Source: Porphyromonas cangingivalis (lineage in GTDB: Bacteria > Bacteroidota > Bacteroidia > Bacteroidales > Paludibacteraceae). Taken from it: a stretch of DNA of 51,370 nt. Under the pieces are notes generated by a model. The model worked only from the letters and a program-made list of their open reading frames with translations, had not been told where the DNA came from and made no database searches. The stretch covers positions 1-51,370 of the forward strand of contig CAMDNO010000009.1 in the NCBI GenBank assembly GCA_945902955.1, written 5' to 3'. A program made the position numbers and the translations under genes. Below, piece after piece: positions 42,571 through 51,370 of the stretch (positions are counted from its first letter, which is position 1; the number at the start of each line of letters is the position of its first letter).

Positions 42571-42593
42571 TATCACCTGATTATCAGGCTTTT

Positions 42594-42634
42594 GGTTTAG
42601 ATTCCCTCTTGGTGAGGGATTCTAAACCTTTTCT
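42594..42634 (+). terminator. rplL-rpoB intergenic attenuator
   Basis: GGTTTAGATTCCCTC / GAGGGATTCTAAACC stem (one mismatch), loop TTGGT, followed by TTTTC. Sits 50 bp before rpoB; such partial terminators set the ratio of ribosomal protein to RNA polymerase. Confidence 0.7.
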
Positions 42635-42682
42635 TGTCTTTAACAAATTGAGTTCACTGTATCAAAATAACCCTCTTTGAAA

Positions 42683-45600
42683 ATGTCTTCAAAAAACCAA
42701 TCACAAAGAATCAATTTTGCTTCTATAAAAAATCAGTTGGAATATCCTGACTTTTTGGAAGTTCAATTAAAATCTTTCCAAGACTTTTTTCAGATGGACA
42801 CATCACCTGAAAAAAGAAAATCAGAAGGTTTATACAAAGTATTTACCGAAAATTTCCCCATTGCCGATACACGCAATAACTTCATATTAGAGTTTCTCGA
42901 TTATTATGTTGATCCTCCTCGTTATGCAATTGAAGAATGCGTTGAACGTGGATTGACTTATAGTGTGCCTTTGAAAGCAAAACTCAAACTATATTGTACC
43001 GATCCGGATCACGAAGATTTTGATACTGTAATACAGGATGTTTATTTGGGACCTATTCCCTACATGACTCCTAAAGGTACATTTGTTATCAATGGGGCCG
43101 AACGTGTTATTGTATCGCAGCTTCATCGCTCACCAGGGGTGTTTTTCGGACAAAGTATGCATGCTAATGGTACTAAATTGTACTCGGCTCGTATTATTCC
43201 TTTCCGTGGATCATGGATTGAATTTGCTACGGATATCAATAACGTGATGTACGCATACATCGACCGTAAAAAGAAATTACCCGTAACTACCTTATTGCGT
43301 GCTATTGGTTTTGAAAGTGATAAAGACATTCTCGAAATTTTCAATTTGGCCGAAGAGCTTAAAGTTAGTAAAGCGAGTCTGAAAAAAGCTGTTGGTCAAA
43401 AACTTGCTGCTCGTGTATTGAAAACCTGGATTGAAGATTTTGTGGATGAAGATACCGGTGAGGTTGTAAGTATTGAACGTAATGAGGTAATTATCGATCG
43501 TGAAACAATTATTGATAATAGTCACATTGACCAAATTATTGAATCCGGATCTCAAACAATTTTATTGCACAATCCTGATGCAAATCAAAACGACTTTGCA
43601 ATTATTTACAATACATTGCAAAAGGATCCAAGTAACTCGGAAAAAGAAGCTGTATTGTATATTTATCGTCAGTTACGTAACGCTGTTCCTGCTGATGATT
43701 CAACTGCACGTGAGGTAATCAATAACCTGTTTTTCTCCGAAAAAAGGTACGATTTGGGTAATGTGGGTCGTTTCCGTATCAATCGTAAATTAAATCTTTC
43801 GATTGACCCTAATATTAAAGTTCTTACAAAAGAAGATATTATTGAGATTATTAAATACTTAATTGAATTAATAAACTCAAAAGCAGATGTTGATGATATC
43901 GACCACTTAAGTAATCGTCGCGTACGTACAGTAGGCGAACAATTATTCAATCAATTTGGTGTTGGTTTGTCGCGTATGGCTCGTACTATTCGTGAAAGAA
44001 TGAATGTGCGTGATAATGAGGTGTTTACGCCTATTGATTTGATTAATGCGAAAAGTATTTCGTCGGTTATAAACTCTTTCTTTGGAACAAATGCATTGTC
44101 GCAGTTTATGGATCAACAGAATCCATTGGCTGAAATTACGCACAAACGTCGTCATTCTGCTCTTGGACCTGGTGGTCTCTCGCGAGAGCGTGCCGGTTTC
44201 GAGGTTCGTGACGTACATTATACGCACTATGGACGTCTTTGTCCAATTGAAACACCCGAGGGTCCAAATATTGGTTTGATTTCGTCGCTTTGTATTTATG
44301 CTAAAATAAACGAACTAGGATTTATCGAAACTCCTTATCGCAAAGTTGAAAATGGTAAAGTTGATTTAAGCGAAAATGGTATAGAATATTTCACTGCAGA
44401 AGAAGAAGAAAATTCTGTCATAGCTCAAGGTAACGCGCCTTTAGATGAGCAAGGGAAGTTTATACGTGCCAAAGTAAAATCGCGTTTACAAGCTGATTTT
44501 CCAGTAGTAAATCCCGAAGAGGTGAATCTGATGGATGTGTCTCCTTCGCAGATTGCTTCAATTGCCGCAGCGTTAATTCCGTTTCTCGAACATGATGATG
44601 CTAACCGTGCTTTGATGGGTTCGAACATGATGCGTCAGGCAGTGCCATTGTTGCGTTGCGATGCTCCTATTGTGGGAACAGGAATTGAAGGTCAGTTAAT
44701 ACGTGATTCACGTACACAGATTGCGGCCGAAGGAGATGGAGTGGTTGAATTTGTTGATGCTGAATACATTAAAATTCGCTACAATCGTTCTGAGGAGGAT
44801 GAATATGTAAGTTTCGAATCGCCTGTGAAAGAGTATAAACTACCTAAGTTTATGAAAACGAACCAGAATACGACTATTGACTTGCGTCCTTTGGTACGTA
44901 AAGGTGATGTTGTGTTTCCCGGTATGATTATGACTGAAGGTTATTCGACACAAAATGGCGAATTAGCTATTGGTAAAAACCTTAAAGTAGCATTTATGCC
45001 ATGGAAAGGTTATAACTTCGAGGATGCTATCGTTATTAACGAACGAGTTGTTCGCGAAGATATTTTTACTTCTATTCACGTCGTTGAACAATTGCTCGAA
45101 GTACGCGAAACTAAGCGTGGTGTTGAAGAGTTTACTTCGGATATACCAAACGTAAGCGAAGAAGCTACCAAAGATTTGGACGAAAATGGTATTATTCGTG
45201 TAGGTGCTCGTATCGAACCTGGTGATATTATTATTGGTAAAATTACACCCAAAGGTGAATCGGATCCTTCGCCCGAAGAGAAACTGCTTCGTGCTATTTT
45301 TGGAGACAAAGCCGGCGATGTAAAAGATGCTTCATTGAAAGCTACTCCTTCATTATCAGGTGTAGTTGTAGGCAAGCGTTTGTATTCTAAAGCGCAAAAA
45401 AATCGCAAATCGAAATTAGCAGATAAAGCTGTTTTACCGAGATTGGACGAAGAGTTTGAAGCTCAGGCTACTATACTTCGCGAAACATTGCTCGAAAAAT
45501 TGATGGTTCTTGTAAATGACAAAACATCAGCTGGAGTAAAGGACTTTTTGGGTACTGATTTAATTTCGAGAAATAGTAAATTCACAATTGAACGTTTGCG

Positions 45601-46495
45601 CGAAATTGATTATTCAATTGTACAAACGAGCAAATGGACTACTGATACGCACAAAAATGAGTTAATCAGACGATTAATTCTTAATTACTTGCGTAAATAT
45701 AAAGAATTAGATGCACAGATAAAACGTCAAAAATTCAATATTACAATCGGCGATGAGTTACCAAATGGAATTGTACAGATTGCCAAAGTGTATATTGCGA
45801 AAAAACGTAAAATACGTGTAGGTGATAAAATGGCTGGTCGTCATGGAAATAAAGGTATTGTGTCGCGTATTGTTCGTCAAGAAGATATGCCTTTCTTAGC
45901 TGATGGAACTCCGGTTGATATTGTGTTAAACCCACTTGGTGTACCTTCGCGTATGAACTTAGGACAGATTTTCGAAACTGTACTTGGTTGGGCAGGAAAA
46001 GAGTTGGGTGTGCGTTTTGCAACTCCAATTTTCGACGGTGCGAGCCTCGATCAATTGAACGATTGGACCGATAAAGCTGGAGTGCCACGTTATGGCAAAA
46101 CATACTTAATCGATGGTGGTACTGGTGAACAATTTGACCAAACTGCCACCGTAGGCGTAATTTATATGCTGAAACTCGGTCACATGGTTGAAGATAAAAT
46201 GCACGCACGTTCAATTGGACCATACTCTCTTATTACGCAACAACCACTTGGCGGTAAAGCTCAGTTTGGTGGTCAGCGTTTTGGGGAAATGGAAGTTTGG
46301 GCACTCGAAGCATTCGGTGCAGCACATATTCTTCAGGAAATTCTAACAGTTAAATCGGATGATGTTATGGGACGTGCCCGCACTTACGAAGCTATCGTAA
46401 AGGGTGATCCAATGCCAACACCAGGAATACCAGAATCGCTCAACGTATTGTTACACGAACTTCGTGGTTTAGGTTTGAGTATCAGTTTGGAATAA
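42683..46495 (+). CDS. rpoB: RNA polymerase subunit beta
   Basis: 1270 residues from ATG 42683; a TTG two codons upstream is less likely. Full length with [11 protein letters not shown], the rifampicin region [20 protein letters not shown] (wild-type residues at the usual resistance positions), [37 protein letters not shown] and [20 protein letters not shown]. Catalytic core of transcription. 128 bp before rpoC with a hairpin between. Confidence 0.99.
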   Translation: MSSKNQSQRINFASIKNQLEYPDFLEVQLKSFQDFFQMDTSPEKRKSEGLYKVFTENFPIADTRNNFILEFLDYYVDPPRYAIEECVERGLTYSVPLKAKLKLYCTDPDHEDFDTVIQDVYLGPIPYMTPKGTFVINGAERVIVSQLHRSPGVFFGQSMHANGTKLYSARIIPFRGSWIEFATDINNVMYAYIDRKKKLPVTTLLRAIGFESDKDILEIFNLAEELKVSKASLKKAVGQKLAARVLKTWIEDFVDEDTGEVVSIERNEVIIDRETIIDNSHIDQIIESGSQTILLHNPDANQNDFAIIYNTLQKDPSNSEKEAVLYIYRQLRNAVPADDSTAREVINNLFFSEKRYDLGNVGRFRINRKLNLSIDPNIKVLTKEDIIEIIKYLIELINSKADVDDIDHLSNRRVRTVGEQLFNQFGVGLSRMARTIRERMNVRDNEVFTPIDLINAKSISSVINSFFGTNALSQFMDQQNPLAEITHKRRHSALGPGGLSRERAGFEVRDVHYTHYGRLCPIETPEGPNIGLISSLCIYAKINELGFIETPYRKVENGKVDLSENGIEYFTAEEEENSVIAQGNAPLDEQGKFIRAKVKSRLQADFPVVNPEEVNLMDVSPSQIASIAAALIPFLEHDDANRALMGSNMMRQAVPLLRCDAPIVGTGIEGQLIRDSRTQIAAEGDGVVEFVDAEYIKIRYNRSEEDEYVSFESPVKEYKLPKFMKTNQNTTIDLRPLVRKGDVVFPGMIMTEGYSTQNGELAIGKNLKVAFMPWKGYNFEDAIVINERVVREDIFTSIHVVEQLLEVRETKRGVEEFTSDIPNVSEEATKDLDENGIIRVGARIEPGDIIIGKITPKGESDPSPEEKLLRAIFGDKAGDVKDASLKATPSLSGVVVGKRLYSKAQKNRKSKLADKAVLPRLDEEFEAQATILRETLLEKLMVLVNDKTSAGVKDFLGTDLISRNSKFTIERLREIDYSIVQTSKWTTDTHKNELIRRLILNYLRKYKELDAQIKRQKFNITIGDELPNGIVQIAKVYIAKKRKIRVGDKMAGRHGNKGIVSRIVRQEDMPFLADGTPVDIVLNPLGVPSRMNLGQIFETVLGWAGKELGVRFATPIFDGASLDQLNDWTDKAGVPRYGKTYLIDGGTGEQFDQTATVGVIYMLKLGHMVEDKMHARSIGPYSLITQQPLGGKAQFGGQRFGEMEVWALEAFGAAHILQEILTVKSDDVMGRARTYEAIVKGDPMPTPGIPESLNVLLHELRGLGLSISLE

Positions 46496-46512
46496 AATAT
46501 AGCATATAGAAC

Positions 46513-46563
46513 CCCATCTAATCACAGTTCACTTCTTGAGGGCAGTGAGAATGATGGTGTTTT
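46513..46563 (+). other. rpoB-rpoC intergenic hairpin
   Basis: ACCCCATC..CAGTTCAC pairs with GTGAGAA..GATGGTG around loop TTCTTGAGGGCA, then TTTT. Weak terminator or processing site; nothing else is seen in the 127-bp gap. Confidence 0.45.
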
Positions 46564-46622
46564 AAACGATTTTTATTCGAAATTGTAAATTGTCAATTTA
46601 TTAAATTGTAAATAAGAAAATT

Positions 46623-49600
46623 ATGGCTTTTAAAAACGATAATAAGGTAAAAACTAATTTTAGTAAAATTTCTATCGGACTTGCATCGCCCGAAGAAATC
46701 CTGAAATTATCGAGTGGTGAGGTTCTTAAACCTGAAACCATCAACTACCGAACCTACAAACCTGAACGAGATGGTCTTTTCTGCGAACGTATTTTTGGTC
46801 CTACAAAGGATTACGAATGTCATTGCGGTAAATATAAACGCATCCGTTACAAAGGGATTGTTTGCGACCGTTGCGGTGTAGAAGTTACTGAGAAAAAAGT
46901 TCGTCGCGAGCGTATGGGTCACATCCAATTGGTTGTGCCTGTTGCGCATATTTGGTATTTCCGCTCATTGCCAAACAAAATCGGCTACCTGCTTGGCATG
47001 CCGACAAAAAAAATGGACGCAATTATATATTACGAAAAATACGTTATTATTCAAGCTGGTGCGGCTGATAATGGCGAAAATATCGTAAATAACGAGTTAA
47101 TTACTGAAGAAGAATACCTCGATATTATGGATGCACTTCCGCGTGAAAATCACATGTTGGATGATACCGATCCAAATAAATTCATTGCCAAAATGGGCGC
47201 AGATGCTGTTTACGACCTTCTGTCGCGCTTAGATTTGGATGTGCTTTCGTATGATTTACGTCACCGTGCTAATACCGACACTTCGCAGCAACGTAAAAAT
47301 GAGGCTTTGAAACGTCTACAAATAGTAGAATCGTTTCGTGCTTCAAAACATCGCAACAAACCGGAATGGATGATTGTGAAAATTGTTCCTGTTATTCCGC
47401 CTGAATTGCGTCCGTTGGTACCGCTTGATGGTGGTCGTTTTGCAACGTCCGATTTGAACGATTTGTATCGTCGTGTGATTATTCGTAACAACCGTTTAAA
47501 ACGTTTGATTGAAATTAAAGCTCCTGAAGTAATTCTACGTAACGAAAAGCGTATGCTTCAAGAAGCGGTGGATTCCTTGTTCGATAATTCACGCAAATCG
47601 AGTGCTGTTAAAACAGATGCAAACCGCCCGTTGAAATCACTTTCCGATTCGTTGAAAGGTAAACAAGGTCGTTTCCGTCAGAATTTATTAGGTAAACGTG
47701 TAGATTATTCGGCTCGTTCGGTAATTGTTGTTGGACCTGAATTAAAAATGCACGAGTGCGGTTTGCCAAAAGATATGGCTGCCGAATTATATAAACCGTT
47801 TGTTATCCGCAAGTTAATTGAACGTGGTATTGTAAAAACGGTAAAATCGGCTAAAAAAATTGTCGATCGCAAAGATCCTGTTATTTGGGATATTTTAGAG
47901 TACGTGATGAAAGGTCATCCTGTGATGCTTAACCGTGCTCCAACGCTTCACCGTCTTGGTATTCAGGCTTTTCAACCAAAAATGATTGAAGGAAAGGCTA
48001 TTCAGTTACACCCACTTTCATGTACGGCTTTCAATGCCGACTTCGACGGTGACCAGATGGCGGTTCACTTGCCACTTGGCAACGAGGCTGTTCTTGAAGC
48101 TCAAATGTTGATGCTTGCATCGCATAATATTCTAAATCCTGCTAACGGAGCACCAATTACTGTTCCTTCTCAGGACATGGTGCTTGGTTTGTATTATATT
48201 ACAAAACCACGCAAAGGTGCATTAGGCGAAGGATTAATTTTTTATTCGCCAGAAGAAGCTGAAATTGCATACAACGAAAAAAAGGTTTCACTTCATGCCT
48301 GGATAAAAGTTCGTACTCGTGATATTGATGAAAAAGGCGAAAATGTTATTCGTTTAATAGAAACAACTGTTGGACGTATTTTATTTAATAAATGTGTGCC
48401 TATACAAGTAGGTTACATCAACGAACTACTTTCGAAAAAATCATTACGCGATATTATCGGTAATGTAATCGAAATATGTGGTGTAGCTCGTACTGCTTCT
48501 TTCCTTGATGACATTAAAGATTTAGGTTATTCGATGGCCTTCAAAGGTGGATTGTCATTTAACCTCGGCGATGTTATTATTCCTGCCGAAAAGGAAACTT
48601 TAGTAAATGAAGGTAATGCCGAAGTTGAAGAGATTTTGAATAACTACAATATGGGTTTCATTACCTTCAACGAACGTTACAATCAGATAATTGATACATG
48701 GACACATATCAATTCAAAGTTGTCGAACATTTTAATGCAACAACTTTCAACTGATAATCAAGGTTTCAATTCCGTTTATATGATGTTGGATTCAGGGGCT
48801 CGTGGTTCGAAAGAACAAATTCGTCAGCTTTCGGGTATGCGTGGATTGATGGCAAAACCTCAAAAATCGGGAGCCGAAGGAGGTCAAATTATTGAGAATC
48901 CTATTCTTTCGAACTTTAAAGAGGGCTTGTCGGTGTTGGAGTATTTTATTTCTACTCACGGTGCTCGTAAAGGTTTGGCTGATACGGCTTTGAAAACTGC
49001 TGATGCTGGTTATTTAACGCGTCGTTTGGTTGATGTTTCGCACGATGTAATTATTCACGAAGACGATTGTGGTACATTGCGTGGACTAATTGCAACTGAA
49101 ATGAAAAACAATGAGGATGTGATTTCGTCGTTGTACGAACGTATTCTTGGACGAGTGTCTGTACACGATATATACCATCCTCTTAGTGGTGAATTGATAG
49201 TAAGTTCTGGAAATCAAATTACAGAATCATTAGCAAAAAAGATTCAAGAATCTCCAATCGAGCGAGTAGAAATTCGTTCGGTGTTGACTTGCGAATCTAA
49301 AAAAGGCGTTTGTGCTAAATGTTATGGTCGTAATCTTGCTACCAACAAAATGGTACATATAGGTGAGGCTGTGGGTGTTATTGCAGCTCAATCAATTGGT
49401 GAGCCTGGTACACAGCTTACTTTGCGTACTTTCCACGTAGGGGGGGTTGCTTCGAACGTTGGTGCTGAAAATAAAATTTCACTACGCTACGATGGTTTAA
49501 TCGAATTTGATGAACTTCGAACCGTAGATGTAAAAGATACTGCGGGCGACTATCAGATTGTTGTAAGTCGTTTAGCCGAAATGCGCGTTATAGATACTAA

Positions 49601-50915
49601 TACAGGTATTATTCTTACTACCCAAAATATTCCTTATGGTTCGAAATTGATGGCGAAACATGGCGAAATGGGTAAAAAAGGGCAAGTAATTTGCGAATGG
49701 GATCCATTTAATGCCGTTATTATTTCTGAAACTGAAGGTAAAATTGAGTTTGAAGATGTAGTTGAAAATGTTACATTTAAAACTGATACCGATGATGCTA
49801 CTGGTTTAAGTGAGAAAATTATTATCGAAGCCAAAGACCGTAACCGTGTACCAAGTGCGCACATTATGGGTAAAGATGGTGCAGTAATTCGGACTTATAA
49901 CTTACCAGTGGGTGCTCACCTTGTAGTAGAAGATGGAGAGCAAATTAAAGCTGGTCAAATGTTAGTGAAAATTCCTCGTGCTGTTGGTAAAGCTGGTGAT
50001 ATCACTGGGGGGCTTCCTCGTGTTACTGAGTTGTTCGAAGCTCGTAACCCATCAAATCCAGCAGTAGTTGCTGAGATAGATGGCGAAGTGAACTTCGGAA
50101 AAATTAAACGAGGTAACCGTGAGCTTAGCGTAACTTCGAAAACGGGTGAAGTTAAAAAATACATGATTGCCCTTTCAAAACAAATTTTGGTTCAAGAAAA
50201 TGACTTTGTTAGAGCTGGTACTCCACTTTCGGATGGCGCAACAACGCCTTCGGACATTCTTATGATTAAAGGTCCAACTGCCGTTCAGGATTATATTGTA
50301 AACGAAGTACAGGATGTATACCGCCTTCAAGGTGTGAAAATCAACGATAAACATTTCGAAGTAATTGTTCGTCAGATGATGCGTAAAGTGGAGATTATCG
50401 AACAAGGTGATACCCGTTTCTTGGAAAAACAAATTGTGGACAAACACGATTTTATGGAAGAAAACGATCGTATTTGGGGTAAAAAAGTTATTCTCGATGC
50501 GGGTGATTCGGATAATCTTAAAGCTGGTCAAATTATTACTGCACGTAAACTTCGTGATGAAAATAGTGCTCTTAAACGTCGTGATATGCGTGTTGTTGAA
50601 ACGCGTGATGCTATTCCTGCTACATCGAATCAGATTTTACAGGGTATAACACGTGCAGCGCTTCAAACTCAGAGCTTTATGTCGGCAGCATCGTTCCAGG
50701 AAACTACGAAAGTGTTGAACGACGCAGCTATCAATGGTAAAGTAGACCGTTTGGAAGGAATGAAAGAAAATGTAATTTGTGGACACCTTATTCCTGCTGG
50801 TACAGGACAGCGCGACTTCGACAAAATTATTGTTTACTCGCGCGACGAGTACAATAAAAAGGAAGATGCTCGCCGTAATGTTACTGATATAGAAGATGGT
50901 AACTCCGATGACTAA
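46623..50915 (+). CDS. rpoC: RNA polymerase subunit beta'
   Basis: 1430 residues. N-terminal zinc site [16 protein letters not shown], bridge and active-site NADFDGDQM (three Asp), trigger-loop region [17 protein letters not shown], second zinc site [13 protein letters not shown] and C-terminal [18 protein letters not shown]. Complete and co-directional with rpoB; ends at a strong terminator. Confidence 0.99.
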   Translation: MAFKNDNKVKTNFSKISIGLASPEEILKLSSGEVLKPETINYRTYKPERDGLFCERIFGPTKDYECHCGKYKRIRYKGIVCDRCGVEVTEKKVRRERMGHIQLVVPVAHIWYFRSLPNKIGYLLGMPTKKMDAIIYYEKYVIIQAGAADNGENIVNNELITEEEYLDIMDALPRENHMLDDTDPNKFIAKMGADAVYDLLSRLDLDVLSYDLRHRANTDTSQQRKNEALKRLQIVESFRASKHRNKPEWMIVKIVPVIPPELRPLVPLDGGRFATSDLNDLYRRVIIRNNRLKRLIEIKAPEVILRNEKRMLQEAVDSLFDNSRKSSAVKTDANRPLKSLSDSLKGKQGRFRQNLLGKRVDYSARSVIVVGPELKMHECGLPKDMAAELYKPFVIRKLIERGIVKTVKSAKKIVDRKDPVIWDILEYVMKGHPVMLNRAPTLHRLGIQAFQPKMIEGKAIQLHPLSCTAFNADFDGDQMAVHLPLGNEAVLEAQMLMLASHNILNPANGAPITVPSQDMVLGLYYITKPRKGALGEGLIFYSPEEAEIAYNEKKVSLHAWIKVRTRDIDEKGENVIRLIETTVGRILFNKCVPIQVGYINELLSKKSLRDIIGNVIEICGVARTASFLDDIKDLGYSMAFKGGLSFNLGDVIIPAEKETLVNEGNAEVEEILNNYNMGFITFNERYNQIIDTWTHINSKLSNILMQQLSTDNQGFNSVYMMLDSGARGSKEQIRQLSGMRGLMAKPQKSGAEGGQIIENPILSNFKEGLSVLEYFISTHGARKGLADTALKTADAGYLTRRLVDVSHDVIIHEDDCGTLRGLIATEMKNNEDVISSLYERILGRVSVHDIYHPLSGELIVSSGNQITESLAKKIQESPIERVEIRSVLTCESKKGVCAKCYGRNLATNKMVHIGEAVGVIAAQSIGEPGTQLTLRTFHVGGVASNVGAENKISLRYDGLIEFDELRTVDVKDTAGDYQIVVSRLAEMRVIDTNTGIILTTQNIPYGSKLMAKHGEMGKKGQVICEWDPFNAVIISETEGKIEFEDVVENVTFKTDTDDATGLSEKIIIEAKDRNRVPSAHIMGKDGAVIRTYNLPVGAHLVVEDGEQIKAGQMLVKIPRAVGKAGDITGGLPRVTELFEARNPSNPAVVAEIDGEVNFGKIKRGNRELSVTSKTGEVKKYMIALSKQILVQENDFVRAGTPLSDGATTPSDILMIKGPTAVQDYIVNEVQDVYRLQGVKINDKHFEVIVRQMMRKVEIIEQGDTRFLEKQIVDKHDFMEENDRIWGKKVILDAGDSDNLKAGQIITARKLRDENSALKRRDMRVVETRDAIPATSNQILQGITRAALQTQSFMSAASFQETTKVLNDAAINGKVDRLEGMKENVICGHLIPAGTGQRDFDKIIVYSRDEYNKKEDARRNVTDIEDGNSDD

Positions 50916-50931
50916 TTAATAGTTAAACAAA

Positions 50932-50973
50932 AAGAAAGCGAAATTCATATATTTGAATTTCGCTTTCTTTTTT
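50932..50973 (+). terminator. Terminator of the rpoBC operon
   Basis: AAAGAAAGCGAAATTCA pairs with TGAATTTCGCTTTCTTT over a 5-nt loop, followed by TTT. 17-bp perfect stem. Confidence 0.92.
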
Positions 50974-51215
50974 GATACGAAAACTTTTTTTTAGTTTACA
51001 ATAAGTATTCTCGGAAAATATTCTTTCATAAGTTCTTTCAAAAATCTCATTTTAAATATTGAAAAAGGATACATTTTGTTTTATGTCAAAGTCGGCATGA
51101 TAATTTGAATTTTAAGCATCATTTGTTTATAAAATTCTAATCAAAATTGGAAAAATAAAATAATTCACAGCGAAAATAAAACGAATTTTTAATCTGTAAT
51201 TAATTGGCAATATAT
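50974..51215. other. AT-rich spacer
   Basis: About 240 bp with no gene, RNA or repeat recognised; upstream region of gapA. Confidence 0.6.
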
Positions 51216-51246
51216 TTTGTTAGTCGCTAAGAATTTTGTACTTTTG
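51216..51246 (+). promoter_or_regulatory. gapA promoter
   Basis: TTTG (51216-51219), 19 nt, TACTTTTG (51239-51246): exact consensus, about 43 bp before the ATG. Confidence 0.82.
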
Positions 51247-51288
51247 TGGCAAATTTCAGAAACAACTCAATTTTAAATATAAATAAAA

Positions 51289-51370
51289 ATGATTAAAGTA
51301 GGTATCAATGGTTTTGGCCGTATCGGACGTTTAGTTTTCCGTGCTGCTCAAGAAAGAAACGATGTTCAAA
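51289..51370 (+). CDS. gapA: Glyceraldehyde-3-phosphate dehydrogenase (start only)
   Basis: First 27 residues (IKVGINGFGRIGRLVFRAAQ): the NAD-binding G-x-G-x-x-G of GAPDH. The rest is outside the window. Confidence 0.93.
   Translation, partial: MIKVGINGFGRIGRLVFRAAQERNDVQ

Noticed and set aside
45741-46223. 160-codon minus-strand frame within rpoB
   Set aside because: Shadow of rpoB with unbiased composition and no family resemblance; the same applies to other minus-strand frames in rpoB and rpoC.

Overview
The window comes from a low-GC Bacteroidota genome, most likely Bacteroidales. Its coding density on one strand, its weak Shine-Dalgarno signals and its promoters of the type TTTG-N19-TAnnTTTG (the primary sigma factor consensus of this phylum) all point there. 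So do phylum-typical families (DUF6266, a RAYT with GCCCT..AGGGC repeats, WG and MORN repeat proteins) and the core order tRNA-Thr, tRNA-Tyr, tRNA-Gly, tRNA-Thr, tuf, tRNA-Trp, secE, nusG, rplKAJL, rpoBC. The species cannot be named from sequence alone.

Layout. (1) 1-6090: the 3' part of a type IIG restriction-modification enzyme, then two diverged DUF3800 genes. Each DUF3800 gene is followed by a convergent short structured RNA on the minus strand with a near-perfect promoter. A ~230-bp repeat sits upstream of both DUF3800 genes, the NADAR gene and, 13 kb away, a lipoprotein gene. Each repeat looks like a complete transcription unit: promoter, ~170-nt leader with a conserved 7-codon reading frame, and in three copies an intrinsic terminator.

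(2) 6090-26015: a very AT-rich block with all genes on one strand. It holds NADAR, two ankyrin proteins, a MORN protein, a three-domain FtsK/EssC-like ATPase, a WXG100-like small protein, a Cys4/winged-helix-like protein, a zinc peptidase, a ClpS-like N-recognin, several tiny membrane or unknown proteins, a WG-repeat protein and a lipoprotein. It ends with a tight von Willebrand A / PP2C / Ser-Thr kinase / DUF4407 operon (a TerY-P-like triad). I infer one phospho-regulated, WXG/ATPase-based envelope or secretion-like system; this is the best candidate for an undescribed system.

(3) 26025-34200: a mosaic of accessory genes (Schlafen AlbA_2/RecG-like, DUF1016 nuclease, RhuM, VanZ-like, DUF1810, a broken second RhuM, a RAYT transposase with REP-like repeats, a secreted EEP nuclease/phosphatase). 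Three collinear, decayed copies of one ancestral segment alternate with the first three accessory genes. (4) 34207-36142: an RteC-like unknown and a DUF6266 protein.

(5) 36253-51370: the conserved core, with xerC-type recombinase, hpf, five tRNAs, tuf, secE, nusG, four ribosomal protein genes, rpoB, rpoC and the start of gapA behind its own promoter.
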